NCBI RefSeq assembly: GCF_021155775.2
Contig: NC_060232.1
Span: 8,935,257 to 8,999,256, forward strand
DNA from: Neodiprion pinetum
Lineage: Eukaryota > Arthropoda > Insecta > Hymenoptera > Diprionidae
Direction: 5' to 3'
Length of the DNA stretch: 64,000 nt
Both the position numbers and the translations under genes were made by a program. Shown here piece by piece: positions 12,330-25,410 of this stretch. How positions within the stretch are numbered: the stretch's first letter is position 1; the number at the start of each line of letters is the position of its first letter. Below the pieces are notes generated by a model. That model was not told the origin of the DNA, ran no database searches, and was given only the letters and a program-made list of their open reading frames with translations.

Positions 12330-13389
12330 TTACTCTAGATCGTTCATCCGACCACAACTCGACGTGACACTATCTTTACTGCCTAAACAACCCCCGAATT
12401 ATCCCAAGATGACTCATTACAGTTTGAAACCTATCCAAGCCTCGTGTAGGTACGTATATGTATACATATATACACGTGTCAAAAACTGAAGTATATCAAA
12501 TTACAGTAGGTATACACTTCGCCATTGCGTCAAAGAAAAATATAAAACAGCTACAACGACGCTGACGTCATATCACAGAGTTTTGTTATTTTATAAAAGT
12601 AGACCCCAAGGTTCGAGTGCCACTTTTTAATCATAACCGGTCGAAATCGCTGAGTGCCGCTTGAAAATATTACACGGAAGTAATTCCGGTTGTGCTTTAA
12701 GGACTCCATCTGAATTGATCCGCTTTTATCCGTCCTCTTCTTCTTTAATCCTCCAATTTTTCATACAGCACGAAGGTCTTCCAAGTCGCGAAGGTGTCGC
12801 GTGCGTGTGGCCATCGCCGCAGAAGAGCCTTACGACCGGTATCACACTGGGCGAATCGGGTGACCGAATTCGATGTTTTACGATCCATTGTCATGTTGAG
12901 CCACCGAATGTACCGCATCGCCTAAAGTCCTTTTTCTCTTACTCCCAGCGGTCAGAAGCCGCGTGTGTCCGTCGAACGATTTTACTTTTTTTCCATAATC
13001 ATAAACCGAGGCAGAATTCAGAATTCAAATTTGTCTTCGTGCCCTCCTTATCTCGTCTATTAAAAAAACAATCGTCCTGATTAAGTGAAATAAGATAATG
13101 GAAAGATTATAAACGAAACATTTGTCGTCCTTTAAACGAAAAATCATTCACGATTTTCGCTTCTTTTCACCAACGCCTCACCTCGTTTGACCGAAAATTT
13201 AATCTCTCGCTACATGGGCGAAAAGGCAGTGATCCCGAAAGACGTTGGGGGGGCTAATATCAGCGTAAAAACATTCTCAAAGGAGGGGCGAAGGAGTGGA
13301 GAAAGAGGCGTAGGCTTTATATCCAGAAAGCTCCTGAGCTTACCGAGGCTAAGCTGCTCGAGGCTTTTTAATAGACGCGCGTATACCTA

Positions 13390-13440
13390 TACACACGCAC
13401 ACACACACACACAAACCCGCAATAGAACGTGTATACACGT
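13390..13440. repeat. CA microsatellite followed by a 14-bp palindrome
   Basis: A CA dinucleotide tract occupies 13390-13413. Fourteen bases further on, ACGTGTATACACGT at 13427-13440 is a perfect palindrome containing two CACGT/ACGTG half-sites. Confidence 0.85.
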
Positions 13441-13729
13441 CTCAGGTTGAGTTGCTTATAACTTTTTATGATCTCGAGCGTATTACGGGCTGAATTTGCG
13501 GCGTAGACGCACCGGAACGACAAGCGGACGCATAACGCGAGGCGAATAACCGCGGACCACAAACGACGCTGGGTGTGGAGGTAGCATTAACTCGGATGAA
13601 CGACTTTCAAAGTATAACCGTGCGGGTATTGCGAAGCATCTTGGTACCCGACGTTGTCTTCGGTCCAGGTATAAACGCTGGTAATGAAGAAGCGACGTTT
13701 GTTGCATTCGGTTTGTTATTCGTACGTTA

Positions 13730-14191
13730 CACATGCACAATGAGCGAAAGAAAAAAAGGACACGTCAAGGCGGTCGAGTTCTGCACAGTGAACCGTTGAG
13801 GGAAGATCCCTTGCGGAAACATCTGTTCGATCTTTATACCTGTAATGCAGAGGTCCTGCGGAACGTAACGAATATCCGCGGCTACGATCTTCCCGCGATA
13901 TAACAAAACAGACTTTCGGGATATATTCCACTCGTCTGCAGGCATATTTGTGGCGGATGGAGGATTCTCGCCGCGGGACGCCGCCGCAGGAATACCACCA
14001 ATTCCTTAGAGGTCCTGCTGTGACGGTGCATAACTGCATCGTCCGTTACCGAGGACGCCTCTGCACACTCCGCACGGATTTACCACAAATTCATCCTGGA
14101 CACGGCTCCTCGGTTTCGTGCCAACTGTGCCTGGCTGTCCGACCGGAAAATCCATCTGCCTCTCGGTGATCGTGGTCCACTTTATTCTTTT
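13730..14191 (-). other. Interrupted open frame, possible chance or relic
   Basis: Read on the minus strand, one frame stays open for 61 codons (14191-14009), meets a single TAA at 14008-14006, and continues in the same frame for 92 codons before the stop at 13729-13727. The second half contains an ATG at 13945 and, near 13853, a possible donor (ACAG followed by GTATAA). The conceptual protein has a mixed composition but matches no family I recognise. The local G+C is raised, which lowers stop frequency, so chance is a good explanation. A decayed exon is the alternative. Confidence 0.12.
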
Positions 14192-14279
14192 TCAAATCCT
14201 GTAGAACGGGCCGAATGAGTTCGAGAGGCTTTCTACTACGTGCCAGGATTGGTGCTCGACAAATTTTACCTGATCGTTA

Positions 14280-14760
14280 AAGATTTCGTGAGATTTTTTT
14301 ACACAATTTCAGTGAATGAGAAATTCCAGTCGACGGTTTCGAGGATTTGACGGTATTTTAAATTGTTTGAAAAGATTTCACGGTATTTCTTACACTTGAG
14401 GAAAAATACAGTGGATATCGTCAACCTCAAACTTCGTTCAAAATCAAGATTAGCCAGTAATATTGTCATCGTGACCGTAAAGTTAGGCGCTAGCATGTTT
14501 CGGATGGGTAAAATCGTAAATTAGGATCGAGGCTCTACTCAAGAACGAATGCACCATATTTTTCTCTCGGTGTGGGATTTGGTGAGATTTCAAACGGTGT
14601 CAGGGTATTTCAAAACATTTTACGACGTTTCACGTTGTAGAAAATATTTGGAAACTTCAAAGGATTTCATTTCGCAAGCTTTCAAAAAGACCAGCGCACA
14701 CAAACACGCACGCACACTTTACGAAGATTTCAAGAGATTTTAAATCATCCCTCAGAGAAA
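14280..14760. repeat. Degenerate GATTTCA-rich repeat region
   Basis: Variants of GATTTCA plus ACGGTATTTC recur, for example at about 14345-14360, 14378-14395, 14585-14610 and 14660-14680. Adjacent units near 14345 and 14378 match over about 16 bases. This looks like an old, strongly diverged tandem repeat rather than coding sequence. Confidence 0.45.
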
Positions 14761-16743
14761 TTGAGTAGATAACTTGATAAAATTCTGCTAACTGGTGTAT
14801 ACTCGAATTCAATTCAATGGCGGCTCTGCCTCAACGGCAGTTTTTGATCGCCTCGAAAAAACTGAGAAACGACCTTATTCGTTCCCCCGTAAGCTCTAAC
14901 CCAACTGTCAAAATATCTCCACGTTTCAGAAGCAGTCAATTACCATTGTTTGCCAAGTCTTTCGGGGCATTACGAAGAAGCTGAATCGACTCGACCATTG
15001 AACGACTACCAGAGGCCGGCGCCTTTTCTGGTCAAGAATGACCGAGTCCGTGTGGCTAATTCTATCTGTTTTTGTCGACCCCTCGTCGTCGCCGATGACG
15101 AGGCTCTTGACCGGTGACGGAGTGCGTCGAGTCCGACGGAGCGATGAAAGCGGACGATTCTTCCAGCCGGCAAAAGCCCGTCTCTCATTGTTTTCACCCT
15201 GGAGAACAGGCCGTGGCGGACCGAATAACACTTTCGCGTGCCGACGTGTGGGTCGGGGGATTTTTTCCACTCTCAGAGATTTTTTCCCCCGGTACTAAGG
15301 ACCAGGCCGTGAGAGATCAGCGTTAAGTGCCGCACGTGGAGCTGGACGAGCTAGTTTCGATTTACCGAACACTCGACCGATAATAAAAGAAACTTGTTGA
15401 TAAGCACCAGACGCGGTCTCTGCTGCAGCAAACTATCGCTTGAACAAGCCTTCCGTATCCTGGACCCAGATCATGACTAGAAACTCGCAAACGTGGATCA
15501 ATCCTTGGGTAGAAAGTTTTTTTAGAAAGGAGAATTCCAACGGAATCGTTGAAAATTTAATCTTTTCAGTCACTTGAACATCTCTCGAATCAAAAATACC
15601 CCGGTCAATAGCGTCGTTTATTTATATTACTACTTATTTTTTTTTTTTCGATGCCTGTCAATCCAGATTCCAGTTCAAGTCCTCCGTGCAACGGACGGTC
15701 GCAGCTTCGTGAACCAGTCGCGAAATAATTGTGCAGCAAGAACGAAGGAGTGGCTCCGCACTGTCAGTGGGTGTATAATAGTGGGATAATTGAAGGATGA
15801 GACGAGGAATGAATGGAGGCTGAAACCTCGAAGATCTCACATCAGGTTTTCAATAAATTCTTACAGTTACGCAACCTTTTCATGCATGGTTGTCCGGTTG
15901 AGCGATACTTTTCTGCGTCCTTTTATATCGCGTGGGAGGTTAACCACCTCAGTCATGAAACTCGTGATTCGAGGGTGTGTTGATGTATCGATAAAATAAT
16001 TTCAGCTGCAAGCACATCTTGAACTATATTTCGTTGTACAAAAATTTGAATCAGGTTTAGGAAAGTTAGAGAATCAAGAGAAGTCTTAAATAGAATAGAC
16101 ACGCCAATTTTTCGTGGCCATCTTTACAAAACTGTTTTTTTTTTTTCGATTTCACTTTTAATATCCTCAATTATCCGATTCACTCGTAAAAATCCGACAT
16201 TGAGCAGGTTTTGTACAAACTGTTTTTAACACTTGGCACACTTCGTTGTTTGAAAATTAGCATTCACGCATATCAAAGCATATCTTAACTCTTTCACAAT
16301 CAGTCACACATTTTTCCATTCAATATGTTTGCTTGAATTTTCTCACTCGAGGGTTTTTGGGGTCGCTACGATCAAGAATCTGAAGGCGGAATTTAATGAT
16401 TTTTAAATTCAAGATAACCGATCCAACATGATCGAATATAAAATCGCTAAAACTATAAAAATTGGTTGATTCCGACCGAAACTTGTTACTTTGATATTTT
16501 AATAGTCGTACGAAGTAACAAAAGATCATTTCAAGTTGTAAATTAAGTAACGAACATTATATCCAGAACCAGGTTACTTATACAAAAGGTCAAACACTTC
16601 TGTTTCGCGATATTGCGAACAACACAGAGTTTGAACATGCGAAGAATGCAATTTAGGTATTGTCCCGAAAGGAAAAGGTGCAATTTCGTGCGGAGTTTTA
16701 TGCTCATAATACGTATAATAATTCCAGGAAGATTGAAGAAAAG

Positions 16744-16910
16744 AATTGGGGGTGGTGGTGGTGATGGTGGTGGTGGCGGTGAGGGGACGAGAGAACCGAG
16801 CGGGAGGGAAGGTTGTAGCTGAGGTGAAAAGGGTGGCGGATCTCGAGGGAATCCGGGAGGGCTTCTCATTGTACCTCGCCATGTGAGGTCTCAGGGGTCG
16901 CGACCCCCTC
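16744..16910. repeat. G-rich patch: GGT repeat, purine tract and palindrome
   Basis: A GGT trinucleotide tract (16747-16785) leads into a G/A-rich stretch on the plus strand. This ends in the perfect palindrome GGGGTCGCGACCCC at 16894-16907 and then C-rich sequence. The GGT tract has the spacing needed for a G-quadruplex. An open frame across it encodes mostly Gly and Arg and is an artefact of the repeat. Confidence 0.75.
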
Positions 16911-19576
16911 CACCCCCCGCTGCCACAGCCACCGACGGCAAAGTCCTCTCTTCCAGAGGGGAGGTAACAAGGTATTCGCCTATCCGAGATGGACCGAGAA
17001 TCGTTAGGCGGACAGCTTCTTTTGGTTTATACGTACAAAAGCGAATGGAACAACCGCGGTGATCCGCTGATGTTGCTGCGTCCCTCGATCCGAATTAAAC
17101 TCGGAATTAATCGTAAACGGTAATGAGATTAATCATACCGTGGCAGCGATTCGGATCCCCGATCTCTTATCTCACGACACAATCTCGCCGTCCTCGGTTG
17201 GCTTCGGCCTTAAATCTTATCGCCACTCGAGATTGCGCTCTTTGCTTTTATCCACCCTTCGCAGGATGAACACGTATTCTCTCTGCGACTGCGGAATTGC
17301 ACATTTTGCCACTGGAATGTCTTGGAGATGTTTATCATCGCGGATATATAGGCTTGAAAAAATTATTCTTGACTTAGGTACTTGAATAATACCGGATATA
17401 ATCTGCGGCGGAAATGTGGCTTGAATTTTCTCGATCTTTGGATGCTTTACGCGCCATATTAAATTTTCAATGTATTATCAATCACAAATCATTTGACGTA
17501 TTTTGATGCACAAGTTTTTGCTTTCGATATGAATTCCTCTTGATTTTCTGCCCTTTTTTTTTATCGCCTTTCATCGACCGCAATCAAAATTGCAAAAATA
17601 CTCATTTGGTTAACATGAATTTCTGACGAAAAACCACGCGGAATAATTACGAATGACGAATATCTTTTGAAGCCTTGTTTATTTTCGGTATAAAAATTCT
17701 CACAGATATCGTACGATTTTCGGGCATCTGGCTTTTTTTGCTTATTCCTCTTGCGAGCTTCTTTTAGCCCGTAAGCAAAAGTCGATCGATAGTTCAGCAC
17801 CGTTCAATTCTTGACCGTCGATTAGTCCGAGTTTGAAACTCGTTGATTATAATGCGACTCGGGTTTATCATTGAATAAAAAACAGAAAGAAAAAACAGGA
17901 AATGGGAAAATCCTGGAAGAGCGGGCCAAGGCGCGGGTTGGCAACTCCCGATGGGAGCGGAAAAGCGGGAATTCAGTTTGTCAGAGGATGAACATTTCGG
18001 TAAATGATATTACGCTAAAGCTTGAGAGAGGTCGAACAAATCGCGTTACTCGACGTCGCGTCGCTCAAAATGTACGTGCGCAAGCTCCGTGCTCGAAGAA
18101 ACGATATCTCATCATCCGATAGATCGATACTAGCGAGTTTACGAACTAACTTAATTTCGCAGCTGCATCCCGATTAATTTTCGACAGAGAGCCTCGCGTT
18201 TTCCCATCGCAAACCGAAACGTCACGAGCTGCCGATTTCCCGTGACGAAAGAAATACGAATTAATTTGAAAATTATAGCCAAATTTAATCCCGAGCGTAA
18301 CAAACGCCTAGATTTCACATCTTTTTCTCCTCCGGGACTCGTTATCGTTAAAATTTCGTTTCTAGTTACAAATCCCCGGATCGCGTGTTACCGATTTTAT
18401 CTCCCGCGACCGTCGAAGTAATTGAAACAAAAATCAGAAAAAGACACGCTGCTGCTGCTTCCGACCAGCATGCGAACGGCTAATCGATTATCATGAATCA
18501 GCCCACCGACTGAAAGGCGCCATCAGCTGATCACCCGCTGGCCTAATCTTCGGACAATTTTTCTACCGGGAATTATAATTCGACAATTTTTACTTTCTCC
18601 AGTTCCAGGAATAAGCTTTAACTCACGTTTCGCGGTTTTGTACAAGTTCAGTTTCTCCGATCGTTCACCCGAGGTACCTGCGTTATCCTTGCAGCATGTC
18701 AAAGCTCCGAGAGAAGGAAGGAAGACACGAGAGGCGGCGTTGATCGTCCAACGCCTGCAGGATACGACTTAATTTATTCATCGCGGTTCGGTTGTCGCGT
18801 GATATTATAATACCGCGGCTTGATTTATGGTCTGACAAATTGAACGTGTTGGGTATTGGCGAGTTAATGCCACTTGATAATCCCCGATTCACACCTACGG
18901 GAGCGCGTGTCATCGGGACGGAAACATCGCAGGCAGGACACGCGCAGGTCGGACACCTGAAGAACGATGTTAATCTCGGGGGAACGGAACCAGTTCAGAA
19001 ACTGAGAACGAGAGAGCCTCGCTAAGCCCGATAATCTATGCGGCAGTCCTGCATCGCCGATCCTGGAAGATCCTCGAAGGACTCGTCTCGCCTTGTAACG
19101 AGTTTCAGCTTTCTAACGCCGCGTCGAATTCTCATCTACTCTTACATCCCTTCCACCTACACGAAGGTACCGAAGAGAATAGTAATCGTTATCCCTAAAA
19201 AAAATCATGTTACATATCAAAATGATATTTGGAAATGATTACCGGTTACCGCTTCAACGTATAGGATGTAAAATTGAAATCATCCATTCGCGAGAAGTTA
19301 TGGATGCCTTGATATGTTTGTTTAAGATTGTTCCAGAAACAGAACTGAATATAGCGTGACACGTCTGCTTTCGCGAAAATTACATTCGACACCGTACAAA
19401 TTTTTTGGGATTGTTACTACACGAATGTTTACTATACATGGTTTAGAAATTATTTCAAGCTATTTCTGAAACGGTTCGGAAAAAATTTACATTTCCTTAA
19501 ATTCTGGTAAATTTTCTCAGTTAACAAGTCGAGATAGTAATTGTTACTAAAACGGTTTATCCTTGTACGACTTTTT
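16911..19576. other. Non-coding block, nothing recognised
   Basis: Unique sequence with moderate G+C at 16.9-17.3 and 18.2-19.1 kb. The open frames are all under 85 codons and unrecognised. No repeats or RNA genes were noticed. Confidence 0.55.
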
Positions 19577-19785
19577 ATGAGGCTGAAATTAGTAACGTTA
19601 GCGTAAAGAAACATCGGGGGAAAAAGTCGTCATTGCGCGATTTCCGAATAACTTTCAACGAGTTGGCTTTTAAAAATGTTGGTATATTTTGTTTATAGTA
19701 GTTTATTAAAGTTGAGATGATTCTCAAGGTGCGAAGTAACGATTTCTCCCAAACATGCATTGATAGAGCAACGTAACCAACTTTA
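19577..19785 (+). mobile_element. Family B repeat, copy 1
   Basis: It aligns along its length with copies at 33793-33998 and 20662-20854. Shared landmarks in order are AGGCTGAA, AGTAACGTTA, a GAGTTGGCTTTT-like block, AAGTAACGATTT and AACATGCAT. The start (GTTAGTAACGTT-like) resembles the reverse complement of the end, which hints at imperfect terminal inverted repeats. It has no coding capacity and fits a non-autonomous transposon or other short interspersed repeat. Confidence 0.65.
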
Positions 19786-19831
19786 TCCCGATAAAGAATC
19801 ACTATTTTCCAAGATTGCAGTGACTGACTTT

Positions 19832-19925
19832 TGAAGTGGTCATGTTTTAAAAATACGAATTACTTTTTCCTTCACATAACTTACCGCACTTCAGAGATTC
19901 CTAAAATTACGAAATAACAACGGAT
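19832..19925 (+). mobile_element. Family B repeat, partial copy
   Basis: Starting about 45 bases after copy 1, a stretch containing TTTTAAAAATACGAA and CACTTCAGAGATTCC followed by ACGAAATAAC resembles the middle of the family B copy at 33.8 kb. It lacks both ends and is more diverged, so it is a fragment or an old partial tandem duplicate. Confidence 0.4.
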
Positions 19926-20661
19926 TACTGACTTCAGCCTCACGACTCTTTAAAAGCTTCTTCCAGTACGCGCTGATCTTCGCTTGCAGTGTAAGCTTTT
20001 CTCTCTGATAGACTGCCGTCGTCTTCTTTCTCATCTCTTTCTCCTCCTCGTTGCTTCTCTCTACATTTCGTCGACTCTTCAGGCGATAAGAGAGATCGAA
20101 CCTGCACCGAAGTATCCTTTGTCAAATAGCGTTAGCTCCCTGAACACTCGATACAGTTTCCACCTCCTTGCTGCAAAGGGATGCCAGTTCGATTTTTCGA
20201 CCACTCCCTCACTTTCTTGGCGCGCAGCGATAACTGCAGGCAGCTTAAAAAGGCTGCGGTAAGATGGTGGAAAAATTAACTCGACGACGGATAAATTTTA
20301 CGGAGAGATAATATATATCCGTCGTTTTTCATTGTTTTCTTTTTTTTTTTTTACCCTCCCTATTCCGGTGCGCAAGAAAGTTCGAATTGCACGATAAAAT
20401 TTTTTACAACATATTGGAAGCACGATATATTACCGATGAAATTTGTATCAAACAAAATTACATTCGAACAGAATATTGTCCACATCTTGACGACGGTTCT
20501 TGGGTAACTTTGTCGGATCAAACTTTCCACATTCGATTACAAACTTGTAGAAAATTCGCAACTTTTTAAATCTTGAGATAATACGCTGAATCTGGAAGTA
20601 GGATATCATTCGAACGGCTGAAATGATTTTTTTCTGATTTCTTACTCTTCTTTTTGGCACA

Positions 20662-20854
20662 GTAATGAAGTTAAAAACGTTAACGTAACAAAACTCGTTA
20701 ATTTACTGTTTTGAAAAGATTTTGAGAAAGTTGGGTCTGTGCAATACGAGTACGCTTTGCTTTAATTGTGGATTATTGAATTTCGGAAATACCTGAAGCC
20801 GGGAAGTAACGTTCTTTCTTGGATATGCATCGTTATATTAAAGTTACAAACTTG
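20662..20854 (+). mobile_element. Family B repeat, copy 2
   Basis: It shares ATGAAGTT, AACGTTAACGTAACAAA, GAAAGTTGG, GAATTTC, GGGAAGTAACGTTCT and ATATGCAT in the same order and spacing as the other copies. Similarity is lower in the centre, indicating an older insertion. Confidence 0.55.
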
Positions 20855-23800
20855 GACCTCGGTTTCGGGACCGATTACCAGAGGCATAAAGTGATGAAAG
20901 TGCACCGAGGGTGTAATATATAAACGAAATCGGCGCGCATCAATCCAGAAGCCATAAAAGAACAGTTTGATAGTTGGCAGAAGTGGACACGAGTCAGATG
21001 TCCAAGCTGGCACTTGAGTAGGTACGGAAGTGAGATAGTTGCGGAAAGAGGGTGCAGGGCCTGAAGCCACGAGACCAATAAACCCGAGATCACTGCCCAC
21101 CGCTGGCCTATATATGTATATATATACACCTATATATATACCGACTTCGGAGCGTTGCTACCTTCCTCGACAATGTCACGTATGCCATACAACGGGTGTC
21201 CAAATCCGGGAATTCAGAGCCAGCATCCGAAGAAGACTCTGCGACAAAAAGGCCGGGGATCCCCGTTCGTCGGATTAAATTCCATTCCTTGGAATTCGGC
21301 AGTATATTGAACAAGAATTTTTAATTTCACCTCGCCATTTATTCATCCAGAATAGAAGAAGAATATTTCCAATACAGTCAGGGTTTCCAATTCGGAATGA
21401 GATTCTTTTTCTCTCTTTCTGTCGGTTTGCTTTTTTTTCCAATCGCTTTGAGGAAGGAAATCTGCTGTATTTATTTTATAATTACTCAAATTTTTTCCGG
21501 ACAAAATAGATCAAGATTCGTGGATTTATGTTTAAGGATATTTTAACGTTCGGACAAGAAAGTTGATTCCGTCCTCTGACCTGTTTCCAAGTTTTGCTGC
21601 GGAACAGTTTCAAGTCACTAGCACTGTTCTTATAGTGGAACAATGACTATTTCCGTAAAACTTGAACGATAAAAAATTGGGAATCACCTGAAACTTTCAA
21701 AACCGTACACAGCTAGGCAGAATGGCTGTTTACAAAAAGTGTCGATCGAATTCGCTGTTTATGTAGTTTTTATGAGATTTTCAAAAAATTTACTCACAGC
21801 GTACGGAGTACGATACTCAAAATTGATATTTAATTACTGTCAATATTTATTTATAATTGATTGCGATCGTTGGATGCTTGTGAACATTATTTATCCAATA
21901 TTTCAGAATATTTGCATGTCTAGATTTTGAACTAAAACGTCATTGAATAGGCTTCTTTTCCTCTTTTCAATGTGTCGTCTGATCAACAAACGCGAGTGAA
22001 ACTTTGTTTCCAATACCGATCAATCTTCGTTTCGAAATTCAGATAACGCGCCTAATTTAACAATAAGAGCATTTCAAATTCCATCAGTTTTTCAACCGAA
22101 GTTATTTCCACACGCCACCGAGTATAGAATCTAACTTTAAGCGAATTTCTTCATTTCCTCTGCCGCCGACGGGAAAGTCCCAAAGCGGAATATTTGCCCC
22201 GGGATCAAAGAAGATTGGGTGAAAGATCCCGCCTGTGTCTAAGGAGAACATCCCCAAGGAGTATCCCACTCTTTACGTACCCCATAGAATCGCAGTTTCA
22301 ATTTCGTAGATGTGCATATGGTGGCACTTCGTAGGGGAAAGAGGACAAGCAAAGCTCGGCCGATAAGATCGGACGCTGTTTTTAAGTTAATTTAGACCGT
22401 TTCTAGCCATTAAGTACCGCAGGTGGTTTTTATTCCCCATAGATAAAGGCGACTGAGTACCGCAGGTCGTATAGCGATTTATGAAAGTGGATTTGAAACG
22501 GGGTTGGCCTGGTGGGGTCTTAAGTGCACTTGGTGCTTATCTCTGTACCCGATAGGCGACAAATGTAAAGGAATTCAATTACGCGGACCACACCGATTGC
22601 TCCTCCCAGCCTGGAATTGTAAATCTTCTCGCTGTCACGGTTTTATCATAACCCTTAAATCGTAAGAAAAAATCTATCAATCCTCCTCGCTTCTTCCCTC
22701 AGGTATTCGAACACGATCTTTTGCCCGTCCGTTCCGTCCGCCTAATTGGCTATGAGAAGGTATCGATTTTCTCCAATCGTTAATCCCCTCGCGTATCGCG
22801 TTAAGTCCGAACTCTTTTTACTGTATCGAAGAAATTTGTCACCGTCGTTGAGAAAATGTGCTAGCTACTAGGTGAAAATCAAGCGAGAATTCGTTTTATC
22901 CACTTCGTAAAAATTATCAGAGAAACTACTTTAAAATCAATTCTTTATCCACGATTTTTTTCGCATCGCATCAGATTCTTAAATTTCTCTTTCGCTATTT
23001 GAATATCAAACTTTTCCTCCAATAATCCGATTTCCTGCAATGATAGATGACAAAAGTAACAAACTGGCAGGATTTGGAGTGTGGAAAAGATGCAGCTAGG
23101 GACGAAAATTGAATTAAACTCACAGGTACAAAACTACAAAGGTGGAGCACGAGAAATTGTTTTTCATTTTCTCTTTCCCCTTCTCTCTCTCTCTCTTGTT
23201 ATAAATCTATTTTTTCCGCGGCTCCACAACGAGCTCCGAGGGAAATACGCGACCCTCTGAATATTCAAATATCTTTATCTCAATTCAGTTGACTAAATAC
23301 TTGGAGATACAGTAGATACGACTATACCGAGAACTTCCGCAGCTTTGAATAATCAAGTTGTTGCAGAGTTTTTACCAGCTCATCTTATCATCGAAATTTC
23401 ATCCGACTCTCTGAATATTACATTGTTTCATTTTCTCTAATTATTAATTGACGTACAAATTTTTTCTCTTCCACGAACCATTCGTCACAAAATTCTTCAA
23501 CAGCGTCGAATAATTCATTCGCGCCGCTTCTGCTCGACACTGTGTTACGGGGATTGAAATATTTTCGATAAAATTCGGAAATAAATCAACCCTCGGTACA
23601 CCGAACTAGCGAGGCACGATATACGTTCGACAAACTTTTACCTACACCTGTAACAGATATATACTATACACGGTAAGCCCGTTGTACGACGAATAAATCA
23701 AAGACCAGCGAGTTCCGTTTATCAGTGATTGAAATCACGCTGGATAAATTATTTATTCAAAACTTGTTTACCGTTAGTTCGTCATTACATGAACATTTAT

Positions 23801-25410
23801 TTCCGCCTGACGTGAATTTTCATTCGATAAATTCCCCGATTCATCTCATTCGTTTTATGATGAGAAATGAATGAAATTTATTTTTCCGCAAAATTCGTTG
23901 AACAAATCCTGATTCATTTTATCCATATTCCCGTTTCTATCGTGAAATTCGTTCATCACTTTTTACTCGTTTCTCGATAATTTCTTCCTATCAACTTTTC
24001 GCTATTTCATTCAACACGGGTTTCCCACATTTTTACTCATGTTACGTTTCATGTTTTTTTTCTCTTATTATTTTTTATTTTCTACATCAGACGAAAGTTT
24101 GCAAGCGAGAAAAACGAGGCTTGTGTATAATATTTCCATTGCACAGTAACGCGGATAATACACACACTCGACCGTGACTTCCGGTAGAAATTTACTCATT
24201 CATTATATACGCGCCGAGCCATACGGATGAAATAATTAACTTACCAGGGACCGCAGACTGACTGTCGGCCACTCATCGTCACTGTGACTTCGTGCCAGAT
24301 GTCATCGCAGAAAATATAACACCGAGGAAGCCTGACATGGGTTGATTCTAAAAATAATATGGCGCGTGTCAAGCATTCGGCCAGCTTTTCCCGATACAAG
24401 GAACCCCAACGGCATCTTGACAATCAGCGTGAAAGACGTACAATTAGATCGGAAAATTTGTTGAAACAATCTAAAGACCTGATTATAAACCCAATAACAG
24501 TAAAATATCATTATTCTACTATTTGCTACCGGAAAGTACGATTCTGAAAAACGGTCAGATTTAAGGTATAAATATTTCTGAATCACAAGATCCTGTCAGC
24601 TGTAAATTGTTTATAAAATTTGTAGATTCATATCGACATTTTCCTTTCACCAACTTTTTCGCCAATGAAAAAAATCTGTCTCAGACGATTTGCGCGGGAA
24701 ATTCGTTTGTAAATTGAACGTATCTTTTCTGCATGAAAATTGGTTGAAAATTTACGGATATATTGGTAAAAAAGAAAAAATAAATAAATGCTGCAGAATA
24801 ATTTAATGGCTCTGAAGTTCTTGAAAAGTGGAAAAATTTTTCCTCGATCGGATGAAATTTTTTCATTAATTTTTTAACACAATGAACATTCCGTCATTAT
24901 CGCTGAGTCGCTATTTGTTGGTCGGTGAACTTGGCGGCGTGGATCATAAATCAGAGGTGAGCTTTTTTCCTCGATTTTTCAATGAAGCGCGCAAAAGCTC
25001 CCAAGGTCGAACAGGCGACATCGCATTCCCGGTGAGAAAGCGTGAAGATCATTTTGTAGTATTAATTAGGAGCTCGACTGAATGGATATTCGTGTCGGTC
25101 TTCTTGCCGCAGACAAACGTAAACGATGACAGTGGGATGTCGTATTTTATTTTCACCCCACCGGAGCCGCGGTCCTCATTAATTACGCCTCTAAAGGTTA
25201 CCGCTGTTCCACGACGCTCTTCACGTTCTGTACGAAAATCTGTGCTTCGAGTTATTTTTGGCAAGAGGAGGGAAAATACATTAGCTATGCTGTTGGTCTG
25301 GGGAAAAAGTAGATGTTGCCTAGACCAGCGTCGCTGTCTCGTTTCTATGGGATAACAGCAACGTCCTCGATCCAGGTTATATATAAGGTATTCCAAGCCA
25401 AACCGACCTA
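20855..25410. other. Non-coding block, nothing recognised
   Basis: Largely unique AT-rich sequence. Minor items are the TA-rich stretch at 21113-21140, the palindrome CGGGGATCCCCG at 21254-21265 and a CT tract at 23181-23196. The segment 22.2-22.6 kb is less repetitive and richer in G+C, and holds a repeated 12-mer described separately. Confidence 0.55.
22413..22466 (+). repeat. Duplicated 12-mer AGTACCGCAGGT
   Basis: The identical 12-mer lies at 22413-22424 and 22455-22466, a 42-base period, while the flanks differ. The first copy continues as CAGGTG, an E-box. A paired exact word in diverged flanks can mark a protein-binding site, but two copies alone are weak evidence. Confidence 0.5.

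Larger units (their letters stand above)
11952..16743. other. Non-coding block, GC-richer in part
   Basis: The intervals about 13.5-14.2 kb and 15.0-15.35 kb are visibly richer in G+C and CpG than their surroundings, and overlapping frames are open on both strands there. This is expected when stop codons are rare, and none of the products is recognisable. A CRE-like TGACGTCA lies at 12563-12570. Nothing else can be supported. Confidence 0.55.
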
